The translations under genes were made by a program, and so were the position numbers. Of a stretch of DNA of 24,512 nt, positions 15,426 through 22,673 are shown piece after piece (position 1 is the stretch's first letter; every line of letters starts with the position of its first letter). This DNA comes from JANYCG01 sp031397915 (GTDB lineage: Bacteria > Pseudomonadota > Gammaproteobacteria > Burkholderiales > Burkholderiaceae_C), in NCBI GenBank assembly GCA_031397915.1, contig JANNMM010000377.1, positions 1-24,512 on the forward strand. The letters are read 5' to 3'. The notes below the pieces were generated by a model. The model saw only the letters and a program-made list of their open reading frames with translations. It ran no database searches and had not been told where the DNA came from.

Positions 15426-16406
15426 CTATTCCCCTGTTTTCGCCAACATCAACTGCAAACTGGCCGCGACGGCTGACGCCAGTCGGGCGTTATTGAGAAC
15501 CAACTCTATATTGGCCGCCAGACTGTCACCCCCGGTGAGCGCACTGACCCGCGCCAGCAGGAACGGTGTGACAGCTTTGCCAATGATTTTCTGTTGCGCG
15601 GCTTCCAGGAGCGCCTGCTCGATGGCCGCATTGATCACTTCGGCCGGCATCGCGTGTTCGGCCGGGATCGGGTTCGCCACGACCACGCCTCCGTTGAGGC
15701 GTAGCGCCCATTTGAGGTGCAACACGCGCGCAATCTCGTCGGCCGTGTCAAGGCGGTAATTGACGGCGAACGCGCTCTCCCGCACATAAAACGCGGGCAA
15801 TTGTTCAGTTTGGTAACCGATCACCGGCACACCATGGGTTTCCAGGTATTCAAGCGTCAAGCCCAGGTCCAGAATCGACTTGGCTCCGGCGCACACCACG
15901 GCTACCCCGGTTTGTGCCAGCTCTTGCAGGTCTGCCGACACATCCAGGGTCTGTGCGGCGCCGCGGTGCACACCGCCAATGCCGCCCGTGGCGAAGACGC
16001 GTATGCCAGCCATTGCGGCGATGACCATAGTGGCCGCCACCGTGGTTGCACCGGTTTGGCCTGCCGCCAGGACAAACGGCAAATCACGGCGGCTGACCTT
16101 GCTCACCGCAGGCCCCTGTTTGCCAAGGGTTTCAATTTCCCGAGGCGCCAGCCCGGCCTTGAGGCGGCCATTGATGATGGCAATCGTGGCAGGCGTTGCG
16201 CCGCTGCTGCGCACCTCAGCCTCCACCCTCAAGGCGGTCGCCACATTTTGCGGATACGGCATGCCGTGGGCGATGATGGTCGACTCCAGTGCCACCACCG
16301 GCAGGCCGCGGGACAGCGCGTGGTAGACCTCGGCAGACAGGTCAGGCGAAGTTTGCATGGGCAACAGGGGGTTCATCGAAAGCAGCGACGGGCGCAAAGG
16401 GCTCAT
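15426..16406 (-). CDS. psuG: Pseudouridine-5'-phosphate glycosidase
   Basis: PsuG splits the C-C glycosidic bond of pseudouridine-5'-phosphate to uracil and ribose-5-phosphate in the cytoplasm. The 326 residues keep the catalytic set in the E. coli spacing with an offset of ten: E41 in VALESTIIAHGMPYPQN, K103 in VSKVSRRDLP, D159 in TLDVSADL (metal ligand) and N299 in TGGDSLAAN. ATGGIGGVHRGA (139-150) and VCAGAKSILDLGLTLEYLET are also typical. The start overlaps the psuK stop by four bases (ATGA), so the two are translationally coupled. Methionines at 11 and 17 are possible later starts. bmp begins 76 bases downstream. Confidence 0.95.
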   Translation of the reverse strand: MSPLRPSLLSMNPLLPMQTSPDLSAEVYHALSRGLPVVALESTIIAHGMPYPQNVATALRVEAEVRSSGATPATIAIINGRLKAGLAPREIETLGKQGPAVSKVSRRDLPFVLAAGQTGATTVAATMVIAAMAGIRVFATGGIGGVHRGAAQTLDVSADLQELAQTGVAVVCAGAKSILDLGLTLEYLETHGVPVIGYQTEQLPAFYVRESAFAVNYRLDTADEIARVLHLKWALRLNGGVVVANPIPAEHAMPAEVINAAIEQALLEAAQQKIIGKAVTPFLLARVSALTGGDSLAANIELVLNNARLASAVAASLQLMLAKTGE

Positions 16407-17368
16407 GGCTGGATTGTCGCAAAGGCACCCGCAACCTGCTGCGCCAGCGTCTGCACGCCGAGGTGTGTGGCATTGGCGCCCGGGCTCATCAGGGTCATTT
16501 CAGCGCAAGCGGCGCCCCATGCAACGGCTTGGGCCAAAGGCAGGGCCTGCACATGGCCGTACACAAGGCCCGCAAGCAGGGCGTCACCCGCGCCGTTGGT
16601 GTTCAGCACGCGAAGCGGTCGCGCCGCCCGGTGCCCGACTCCGCCAGCAACCCCGCGCCAGGACACGCCTTGGGCACCCAGGGAGATCACCACGTTTTGC
16701 ACCCCGGCATCCTGGAGAAACAAGGCAGCGGCGGCGGCATCGTCTGGGGTTTCGACGCGTTGTCCTGTCAACACTTCTGCTTCCAGGCGGTTGATTTTCA
16801 ATGTGTGGATCCGCGTCAGCCAGGGCTGCAGGCGGGCGCACTTCGCTGCGGAAACGGCGTCGACAAATACCCTGGCAGGCGCCGCGCATTGCATCAACCA
16901 GCCCAGCGCAGCTTCGGGCAAGTTGCAGTCCAGCACCAGCACCGCGGCAGTTTCAAGCAAGTCCCGATAAGCTTCAAGGTGGGCCGGTGTCAGCATCTGC
17001 ATCACCTGCATGTCATTGACGGCCACAGCCAGGGCGCCATCGGGCCCGCTCAGCGCGACATAACTGGCGGTGCGCAGCGCAGGAAAATGGGCAACCGCGT
17101 CCACGTTCACGCCAACCGCCGCGGTTTCCTGCACCAGCCGGCGCCCCATGTCGTCGTCTCCCACGGCGCTGATGAGCCAAACCCCATGACCCAGCCGCGC
17201 CAGGTTTTCCGCGATATTGCGCGCCACGCCGCCGCGCGAGACTTGCACGCCGCCGGGCGTTGAGTCCCCTGGCACCAAAGGGGTGTCAGACCGGCCCAGA
17301 ACGTCCATGTTGGCACCGCCTGCCACAACGATAGCACCTGCGGGATCTGAAGGGGCGTTGGCAAGCAT
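16403..17368 (-). CDS. psuK: Pseudouridine kinase, PfkB family
   Basis: A 321-residue PfkB sugar kinase that would phosphorylate pseudouridine at the 5' position for PsuG. The N-terminal glycine-rich strand is VVAGGANMDVLGRSD. TPGGVQVSRGGVARNIAENLARLG (37-60) is more PsuK-like than ribokinase-like. The anion-hole and base motif NTNGAGD lies at 256-262 with catalytic D262. It is the first gene of the leftward operon, coupled to psuG by a four-base overlap. The function is supported by that pairing; alone, PfkB sequence would leave the substrate open. The start at 17368 has no strong ribosome site. Confidence 0.9.
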   Translation of the reverse strand: MLANAPSDPAGAIVVAGGANMDVLGRSDTPLVPGDSTPGGVQVSRGGVARNIAENLARLGHGVWLISAVGDDDMGRRLVQETAAVGVNVDAVAHFPALRTASYVALSGPDGALAVAVNDMQVMQMLTPAHLEAYRDLLETAAVLVLDCNLPEAALGWLMQCAAPARVFVDAVSAAKCARLQPWLTRIHTLKINRLEAEVLTGQRVETPDDAAAAALFLQDAGVQNVVISLGAQGVSWRGVAGGVGHRAARPLRVLNTNGAGDALLAGLVYGHVQALPLAQAVAWGAACAEMTLMSPGANATHLGVQTLAQQVAGAFATIQP

Positions 17369-17483
17369 GGAAAAGGCGTGAAATGAGTGTGAGGTGGTGG
17401 GTGCGGGGGGCCGTCAAACCCGGTTTTAGGCGGCACAATGGCACATAACCCGATCATTGGGTGGCCCAGGTTTTGATGAACTG
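17369..17483. promoter_or_regulatory. Divergent control region of the two nucleoside operons
   Basis: Only 115 bases separate the psuK and rbsK start codons, so both promoters and any operator must be here. The stretch is G/T-rich around 17380-17410. I could not assign convincing -35/-10 pairs or a dyad. No regulator gene lies in the cluster. Confidence 0.5.
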
Positions 17484-18371
17484 ATGATACTTGTAGCAGG
17501 CTCTGCCAACCTTGATTTTGTCGTGCGCGCCGACCATATCCCGGCGCCGGGAGAAACCGTGCTGGGCCGGGAATTCAAGACTTTCCCGGGCGGCAAAGGT
17601 GCCAACCAGGCGGTTGCGTGCGCCCGGGCCGGCGGCGTTGCGACGGCCATGTTGCTCGGATTGGGCAACGACGCGTTTGCCCAGCCGCTGGAAGCCTCCC
17701 TGAAGGACGCAGGGGTTCGGTTGCACATCAAACGTTCTGCAGACGAGCCCACTGGCACGGCCTTTATCTGTGTCAGCGACGACGCCGAAAACGCCATCAC
17801 CGTCGCACCCGGCGCCAACCATGCCTTGTTGCCAAATGACCTCGTGGATCTCAATGGCGTCAGCCACCTGGTGATGCAGCTCGAGACGCCAATGGCGACC
17901 GTTTGCGCCTACGCCAGCGCGGCCCGCGCGCGGGGCGTGAAGGTGGTGCTCAACGCCGCGCCCGCCCAATTGCTGCCAGCGCAAGTGCTGGCCGCCATCG
18001 ACTCCCTCATCGTCAACGAAGGTGAACTGGCGGTGGTGGCGCAGCATCAGGGAAGCCTTGAAGACAGCCTGGCGCGCCTCGCCGTGCCGCTTGTGGTGGT
18101 GACCTTGGGCAGCCAGGGCAGCCTGGCCCGACTTGACGGCCAAACCATCCGCCAGACCGCGTTCAAGATCTCGCCGGTCGACACCACAGGCGCTGGCGAC
18201 ACCTTTGTGGGCAGTTTTGTAGCAGCACTCAGCCAGGGTGTGGCTGTGCAACAGGCCCTGCGCCAGGCCAGCGCAGCCAGCGCGCTGGCGTGCCTCGTGG
18301 CCGGCGCGCAATCGAGCATTCCCACGCTGGACCAGGTGCAAAAGTTTTTGTCCCTGCACAGCGACAATTGA
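17484..18371 (+). CDS. rbsK: Ribokinase
   Basis: Phosphorylates ribose to ribose-5-phosphate in the cytoplasm. The 295 residues open with MILVAGSANLDFVVRAD. They carry the ribokinase substrate motif PGGKGANQAVACARAG (35-50), NAAPAQ (157-162), and the catalytic DTTGAGDTF (233-241) with base D239. ATG at 17484 matches the family N-terminus; the frame also runs upstream to a TTG at 17457, which I reject. The gene is followed after five bases by nucleoside hydrolase, a product-to-substrate pairing: the hydrolase frees ribose and this kinase traps it. A kinase for another pentose or a nucleoside is possible but less likely. Confidence 0.92.
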   Translation: MILVAGSANLDFVVRADHIPAPGETVLGREFKTFPGGKGANQAVACARAGGVATAMLLGLGNDAFAQPLEASLKDAGVRLHIKRSADEPTGTAFICVSDDAENAITVAPGANHALLPNDLVDLNGVSHLVMQLETPMATVCAYASAARARGVKVVLNAAPAQLLPAQVLAAIDSLIVNEGELAVVAQHQGSLEDSLARLAVPLVVVTLGSQGSLARLDGQTIRQTAFKISPVDTTGAGDTFVGSFVAALSQGVAVQQALRQASAASALACLVAGAQSSIPTLDQVQKFLSLHSDN

Positions 18372-18376
18372 AAAAC

Positions 18377-19372
18377 ATGAACCCAAGCACAAAAACCAAA
18401 GTCATTTACGACACCGATCCGGGCGTTGACGACGCCATGGCGCTGTATTACGCCCTGGCCCATCCCGCCATTGAGGTCGTCGGCATCACCACCACGTATG
18501 GCAATGTCACGGTGGAGCAGGCAGCCACCAACGCCTTGTACCTGACGGCCATCGCCGGCTACCCGGCCATACCGGTGACAAAGGGCGTCAAGACGCCGTG
18601 GGTCAAACCCGGCGAGACGCCGCCCGCGCACATTCACGGGGCCGATGGGCTGGGCAATCTTGCGAGCCGCGAAAAAACCGGCAACACCCTGGACCCGCGC
18701 CCCAGCGCGCAGTTCATCGTCGACATGGCGCGTGCGTCGCCGGGAGAGATCACGCTGGTGGCTGTAGGCCCGTTGGGCAATCTTGCCCTGGCGTTGAAGC
18801 TTGAGCCCAATCTGCCCCGCCTTTTGCGCGAAGTCATACTGATGGGTGGCACCGTGACCGAGCCGGGCAATGTCTCACCGGTGGCCGAAGCCAATATCTG
18901 GGGTGACCCGCACGCGGCAGACCAGGTGTTCACGGCGGGCTGGAAACTGACCATGGTCGGGCTGGACGTCACGCACCAGGTGATCATGCCGGTGAGCCTC
19001 TTCAAACGCATCGCCGATCACCACAAACATGTGGCCACCGACACACTGCATACGGCGGTCGGCTTCTACGCCAATTTTTACAGCGGCCTGTATCCACACG
19101 TGGCGAAAATCCACGGCTGCTTCGGGCACGATGTGCTGGCCTTCATTTACCTCACCAGCCCCGAGCTGTTCACACTGCTGCACGGCCGCGTGCGCGTGGC
19201 CACGGAAGGTATCGGCCAGGGGCAAACCATGCTGGACCGGCGTCCGACCATCGGTTATGCCCAAAAAGGCTGGGGCGCCGAGAAACCCGAAACCCAGGTG
19301 TGCATGCAGGTCGACGCGGCCGGCGCCAGCCAGGTGTTTGAAGCGGCGATGCTGGGCAACTGGCTGCGCTGA
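18377..19372 (+). CDS. Inosine/uridine-preferring nucleoside hydrolase (IUNH family)
   Basis: Hydrolyses N-ribosides to free base and ribose. The 331 residues have the calcium-binding and catalytic run DTDPGVDDA (12-20), HGADGLGN (87-94), VGPLGNLA (130-137), EVILMGG (152-158), NIWGDPHAA (173-181) and the late metal/catalytic GHDVLA (H251, D252). All recognised active-site residues are present. ATG at 18377 lies five bases after the rbsK stop; longer in-frame starts fall inside rbsK. Base preference cannot be read from sequence. It is the enzyme that connects imported N-nucleosides to ribokinase and to the oxygenase that follows 21 bases downstream. Confidence 0.92.
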   Translation: MNPSTKTKVIYDTDPGVDDAMALYYALAHPAIEVVGITTTYGNVTVEQAATNALYLTAIAGYPAIPVTKGVKTPWVKPGETPPAHIHGADGLGNLASREKTGNTLDPRPSAQFIVDMARASPGEITLVAVGPLGNLALALKLEPNLPRLLREVILMGGTVTEPGNVSPVAEANIWGDPHAADQVFTAGWKLTMVGLDVTHQVIMPVSLFKRIADHHKHVATDTLHTAVGFYANFYSGLYPHVAKIHGCFGHDVLAFIYLTSPELFTLLHGRVRVATEGIGQGQTMLDRRPTIGYAQKGWGAEKPETQVCMQVDAAGASQVFEAAMLGNWLR

Positions 19373-19393
19373 AACCCGTTTACGGAGACAAGC

Positions 19394-20290
19394 ATGCAAA
19401 CCACTGAACGACGCGCCGACCACCCGGGGGGCGCAGGTGCCAAACAACTGGCGGTGGTGGACTACCGAAGCCCGACCGCTGCGCAAGACTTCTGCAAAAA
19501 CCTGCACGACACCGGTTTTGGCGTTTTGAAAAACCACCCGCTGGACCAAACCCTGGTCGAAGGCATCTACGCCGAATGGCTGGCGTTTTTCGCAAGCAGC
19601 GCCAAAAACAAATACCCGCAAGACCCGGAAAAACTTGACGGTTATTTCTCACCAGCTGTTTCTGAAACCGCCAAAGACCACACCAAACGTGACCTCAAGG
19701 AGTTTTTCCACATCTTCCCCTGGGGCCGTTACCCGGCCGAGGTGTCAGACGCGGCGCGGCGCTATTACGCGGCTGGCAGCAGCCTGGCCAAGGAACTTTT
19801 GCAGTGGGTGGAAGACAACTCGCCGCCGGAAGTCAAGGCCAAATATTCGATGCCCCTGCCCCGGATGATCGAAGGCTGCCAGCAGACCTTGCTGCGCGTG
19901 TTGCACTACCCGCCGCTGCGCGGGGACGAAGAAGCTGGCGCCGTACGTGCTGCTGCCCATGGCGACATCAACCTCCTGACCATCCTGCCCGCCGCCACCG
20001 AGCCAGGCCTGCAAGTGATGGGCAAAGACGGCCAGTGGATCGACGCACCGAGTGACTTCGGCCTCTTGATCGTCAACATCGGCGACATGTTGCAGGAGGC
20101 CTCGGGCCACTATTACCCATCCACCATCCACCGCGTGCTCAACCCCATCGGCGACGGCGCCAAAAAGTCGCGCATCTCCATGCCGCTGTTTTTGCACCCG
20201 AATCGCGATGTGGTGTTGTCGGCGCGTTACACGGTGGAAGGGTATTTCCAGGAGCGCATGCAGGAGCTGCGCGGGGTGCGCAAAGCCTGA
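19394..20290 (+). CDS. 2-oxoglutarate/Fe(II) dioxygenase, isopenicillin N synthase family
   Basis: 298 residues. The family N-terminal domain shows as TGFGVLKNHPLDQTLVEGIY (40-59), and the jelly-roll carries the iron triad H189 and D191 (AAHGDINLLTIL) with H246 (STIHRVLNP). R260 in SRISMPLFLHP is the 2-oxoglutarate-binding arginine (RxS). All four catalytic residues are intact. A good ribosome site (GGAGA, five bases spacer) precedes the ATG. The substrate is unknown. Its place as third gene of a ribokinase-nucleoside hydrolase operon suggests action on a nucleobase or nucleoside, and fungal thymine 7-hydroxylase belongs to the same superfamily. It may instead be a general family member acting on an unrelated small molecule. 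Confidence 0.88.
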   Translation: MQTTERRADHPGGAGAKQLAVVDYRSPTAAQDFCKNLHDTGFGVLKNHPLDQTLVEGIYAEWLAFFASSAKNKYPQDPEKLDGYFSPAVSETAKDHTKRDLKEFFHIFPWGRYPAEVSDAARRYYAAGSSLAKELLQWVEDNSPPEVKAKYSMPLPRMIEGCQQTLLRVLHYPPLRGDEEAGAVRAAAHGDINLLTILPAATEPGLQVMGKDGQWIDAPSDFGLLIVNIGDMLQEASGHYYPSTIHRVLNPIGDGAKKSRISMPLFLHPNRDVVLSARYTVEGYFQERMQELRGVRKA

Positions 20291-20333
20291 AATCAAGCCG
20301 GAGTGATCGGTCTGCGGCCGCAGCGATTTCAGG
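20286..20333 (+). terminator. Nested inverted repeats at the end of the rightward nucleoside operon (possible terminator)
   Basis: Outer arms CCTGAAATC (20286-20294) and GATTTCAGG (20325-20333) are perfect. Between them is the perfect palindrome CTGCGGCCGCAG (20312-20323). The outer arm overlaps the oxygenase stop codon. There is no T-run, so classic intrinsic termination is unlikely; the structure may protect the mRNA 3' end or act with Rho. Confidence 0.4.
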
Positions 20334-20437
20334 ACGATCTCACCTCACGCTGCCTCGTGCCATATCCAGATTGGGTCAAGAAAAATGACCCCGTCTTTCG
20401 CACTCCCCTCCATGCGACACAGGATGCCAAGCAGCGG

Positions 20438-20851
20438 TTACTGGAAATAGGAAGAGAGGAGGTTCTCGTCCAGCGATTCGGTGGAAGCGATGGACGCACA
20501 GACCGCTGGGCCCAGGGTGAAGCGCAGTACAACCGTCCCGACGTCCTTTTTTTTCCAGCGAATGATCTCCTCCTGAATGTGCCGCCTTTGCGAAACCACC
20601 TCGCAGGTCGCCTGCGGGATACCCGCAAGCCCGGGCGACAGCGCTGCGGTCATGGTGGTGAACTTTGCCGGTCCGATATACCGCATGAGCCGCCCTTCAA
20701 GCGGCTCTTGCCGGGTCAGGTCAATCAGTTGGCCGGCCTCTTCGGCCACAGTTTGCAGGTAAATTGATTCCACCTTGGGTGCCGACAGGTACAGCGTGAC
20801 CCGGTTTTTCCCGGTTATCGACAGCTTTTAGACCAATTCCACGTCATCCAT
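20438..20851 (-). pseudogene. Small gene interrupted by an in-frame TAA at codon 8
   Basis: An ATG at 20851 follows GGAGGTG at ideal spacing, the best ribosome site in this region. It reads MDDVELV and then hits TAA at 20828-20830. The same frame continues without another stop for 129 more codons to TAA at 20438: KLSITGKNRVTLYLSAP, then VESIYLQTVAEEAGQLIDLTRQEPLEGR and onward to ESLDENLLSSYFQ. The composition is protein-like, not that of a GC-rich shadow. A single change from AAA, CAA or GAA to TAA would explain it. Restart at GTG 20773 would give a 111-residue product. I do not recognise the family. A sequencing error would turn it into an intact 137-residue gene. Confidence 0.55.
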
Positions 20852-20882
20852 GGCTTCACCTCCGTGGCGGCATCCGGTGCTG

Positions 20883-20914
20883 CGTCGTACGTCGTCGTAC
20901 GTCGTCGTACGTCG
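20883..20914. repeat. 10-bp tandem repeat, about three copies (GTCGTCGTAC)
   Basis: The unit GTCGTCGTAC repeats with exact period 10 over 32 bases, ending in a partial copy. Each copy contains the palindrome CGTACG. It lies 32 bases upstream of the ATG of the interrupted gene at 20851, in its leader or promoter. It may be a slippage-prone microsatellite or a row of binding sites one helical turn apart. Confidence 0.8.
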
Positions 20915-20978
20915 CCCGGTCAGTCTAGACCTTTGGCGTCAATCGTGCACCCGGAAAAAAACGCGATCAGCAACAAAA

Positions 20979-20996
20979 GTTAACATGGGGGTTAAT
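20979..20996. promoter_or_regulatory. Imperfect GTTAACAT-type dyad
   Basis: TTAAC, six bases, GTTAA. The left side GTTAACAT is identical to the arm of the dyad at 7443-7450, but the right arm differs (GGGTTAAT). This may be coincidence in AT-rich DNA. Confidence 0.2.
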
Positions 20997-21071
20997 TATT
21001 TTCAAATTCGGGGCAGTTTTCAAAGAATATGGCAAAAATTGGGACTGAAGTCACGCAATATAAGCATTGTA

Positions 21072-21090
21072 TGCTATTTTATTTATAGCA
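21072..21090. repeat. Dispersed intergenic hairpin, copy 3 (TGCTAT-N7-ATAGCA)
   Basis: Perfect 6-bp arms with a 7-base loop (TTTATTT). Same core and loop length as the copies at 7357-7377 and 10517-10533. Located 81 bases beyond the stop of the putative beta-barrel gene; no T-run follows on either strand. Confidence 0.45.
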
Positions 21091-21170
21091 ACCGATTCGA
21101 CCTCGAATTGTCATCGGAAACAGGGCAAGGCCTGACGGCCGCACGCCCAGGTACCGCTGAATCGAACTGT

Positions 21171-21692
21171 CTACAACTTCCGGTTCACCATGAACATCAC
21201 GGCGGCGGTTCCCAAAAGGTTCACCTGCGCACTCCAGTTTTTGTCGAACTGCCAGCCCAGGGCGGGAATGATGGCGGGCGACAAGCCGTTGTAGTTGAGG
21301 GGGACTTTGTCGTCGTGCGGTGAAACGTAGCCGTAAAGCAGGCCCACCGTTACCTTCAGGTACAAAGCCGGGGCGGCTTGCAACAAACCGGGAAAAGCCC
21401 AGCCGTAATACAAATAGGCGCTGGGTTGCCCGAAAGAGTTGGAGAAGCCCATCAAACCATACAGGCTCTGGTCTGCAAACCCGCGCTCCAGGCCGACAGC
21501 CCACACCTGCCTGTGTTCAACGCTTCGGCGAAAATGCTCGGTGTAGGGACTTACCGAAATCTGCCAGTCGCCGGAAGCTGGCAACAGCTTGGGTTCCTCT
21601 GCCTCGGCAGCCATTGCGCCTGAAGCGCATGCAGCCAGCGCCATTGCGGCCAGAGCAGACCTCACGTTTGATGCAAATGTGCCTAAGTTCAT
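21171..21692 (-). CDS. Small exported, putative outer-membrane beta-barrel protein
   Basis: 173 residues from ATG at 21692, opening MNLGTFASNVRSALAAMALAACASGAMAA, a signal peptide. Cleavage after AMAA, or a lipobox reading LAAC, are both possible. The mature part has short alternating stretches rich in Tyr, Trp, Gly and Phe (WQISVSPYTEHFRRS, VWAVGLERG, YGLMGFSNSFGQPSAYLYYGW, YLKVTVGLLYGYVSPH, LSPAIIPALGWQF, WSAQVNLLGTAAVMFMV), as in small eight-stranded barrels. I recall similar Burkholderiales proteins carrying the unhelpful label sn-glycerol-3-phosphate transporter. It ends in RKL rather than the usual aromatic residue of barrels. The longer frame to 21761 is rejected because it would bury the signal peptide. 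Function unknown. Confidence 0.65.
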   Translation of the reverse strand: MNLGTFASNVRSALAAMALAACASGAMAAEAEEPKLLPASGDWQISVSPYTEHFRRSVEHRQVWAVGLERGFADQSLYGLMGFSNSFGQPSAYLYYGWAFPGLLQAAPALYLKVTVGLLYGYVSPHDDKVPLNYNGLSPAIIPALGWQFDKNWSAQVNLLGTAAVMFMVNRKL

Positions 21693-21863
21693 GATGGGAT
21701 GTTGGCATGATAGCCAAACTGCCTTTGTGCGGTAAACCACATAGCTGACGGCAACGGCCACTCGTCGGTGGTTTTATATTCCCATAAAGAATAACAAAAT
21801 CATAAAAAAGTAGTTTGCAATATAAGCGAGCGGCCTGAAACTGCATGTCTTCCTTGGAGGGGT
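21693..21863. promoter_or_regulatory. AT-rich divergent spacer before the TauE/SafE-cysI genes
   Basis: 171 bases between the leftward barrel gene and the rightward permease. Bases 21770-21835 are strongly AT-rich and are the obvious promoter location. CysB control would be expected for sulfur genes in this group, but I cannot identify a site. GGAGGGG ends two bases before the permease ATG. Confidence 0.45.
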
Positions 21864-22655
21864 ATGCACGATCTGGCGTTTGTTTTTGCGGGGTTTTTTG
21901 TCGGCCTGGTGGTCGGCCTCACCGGCGTGGGCGGCGGCTCACTGATGACCCCAATCCTGATCTTTTTCTTCGGCGTCAAGCCTTATATGGCGATTGGCAC
22001 CGATTTGCTGTTCGCGGCTTTTACCAAGATGGGCGGCACGATCAAGCTGGCTCGGGCACGGCACGTCGACTGGCGCGTGGTGGGGCAACTGTGCGCGGGC
22101 AGCATTCCGGCCGCCCTGGGCACTTTGTACATCCTGCACAAACTCGGCCCCGCCAGCTCGGAAGTTCAACACGTGATGACCACGACGCTGGGCGGCGCCT
22201 TGCTGCTGACGGCTGCCGCCACACTGTTCAAGGCGATCCGGGGCAAATCGGCACCGGCTTCGGTGGCGCTTGGCCAGGAAACCGAAGCCACGCAGCCCAT
22301 TCACTGGGCGTTGCCACCGCTTTTTGGCGCGTTGATTGGCGTGCTGGTCACGCTCACATCCGTGGGCGCAGGCGCGATTGGCGTCACCGTCTTGATGATT
22401 TTGTACCCCAAGCTGCCACTCTCGCGCATTGTGGGCGCAGACATTGCTTACGCCGTGCCGCTCACCCTGGTGGCGGGTTTGGGTCATGCCTCACTGGGTT
22501 CGGTCGATTGGCCCTTATTGGCGAAACTGCTCATCGGCTCCCTCCCCGGCATCTGGATCGGCTCGCATTTGCTCACCCGCACGCCAGACCGCGTGATCCG
22601 CTCGCTGCTCTCCGTGTTGCTCGCCTACGCGGGCTTGAAACTGATCGCCATTTAA
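21864..22655 (+). CDS. TauE/SafE family membrane permease (sulfur anion transport)
   Basis: 263 residues with about eight membrane segments in two related halves. The first half carries the family glycine motif GLTGVGGGSLMTPILI (18-33) and GTDLLFAAFTKMGG. The second half repeats it as TSVGAGAIGVTVLMILYP, then VGADIAYAVPLTLVAGLGH. A strong Shine-Dalgarno (GGAGGGG) precedes the ATG, though very close. Members export or import sulfite, sulfoacetate or other sulfur anions. It lies 18 bases before cysI, so it probably takes up sulfate or thiosulfate, or removes excess sulfite formed in assimilation. Direction cannot be read from the sequence. Confidence 0.9.
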   Translation: MHDLAFVFAGFFVGLVVGLTGVGGGSLMTPILIFFFGVKPYMAIGTDLLFAAFTKMGGTIKLARARHVDWRVVGQLCAGSIPAALGTLYILHKLGPASSEVQHVMTTTLGGALLLTAAATLFKAIRGKSAPASVALGQETEATQPIHWALPPLFGALIGVLVTLTSVGAGAIGVTVLMILYPKLPLSRIVGADIAYAVPLTLVAGLGHASLGSVDWPLLAKLLIGSLPGIWIGSHLLTRTPDRVIRSLLSVLLAYAGLKLIAI

Positions 22656-22673
22656 GTTCACCGTCCCCAAACC

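Larger units (their letters stand above)
20852..21170. other. Gene-free spacer rich in repeats
   Basis: 319 bases between two leftward genes. It holds the 10-bp tandem repeat, a GTTAACAT-containing dyad and a GCTAT-type hairpin, listed separately, and becomes AT-rich from about 20950. No open frame here looks real. Confidence 0.6.

Noticed and set aside
15717..17263. Two long plus-strand frames over psuG/psuK
   Set aside because: Antisense shadows with Arg/His/Gln-rich composition, whereas the minus strand carries intact catalytic residues of PsuG and PsuK.
20373..20391. GGGTCA-N7-TGACCC hairpin downstream of the interrupted gene
   Set aside because: Only a 6-bp stem, and the T-run falls in the loop instead of after the stem, so it is not a convincing terminator.
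20883..20914. Tandem repeat considered as a CRISPR remnant
   Set aside because: The 10-bp units are directly adjacent with no spacers, and no cas gene is present.
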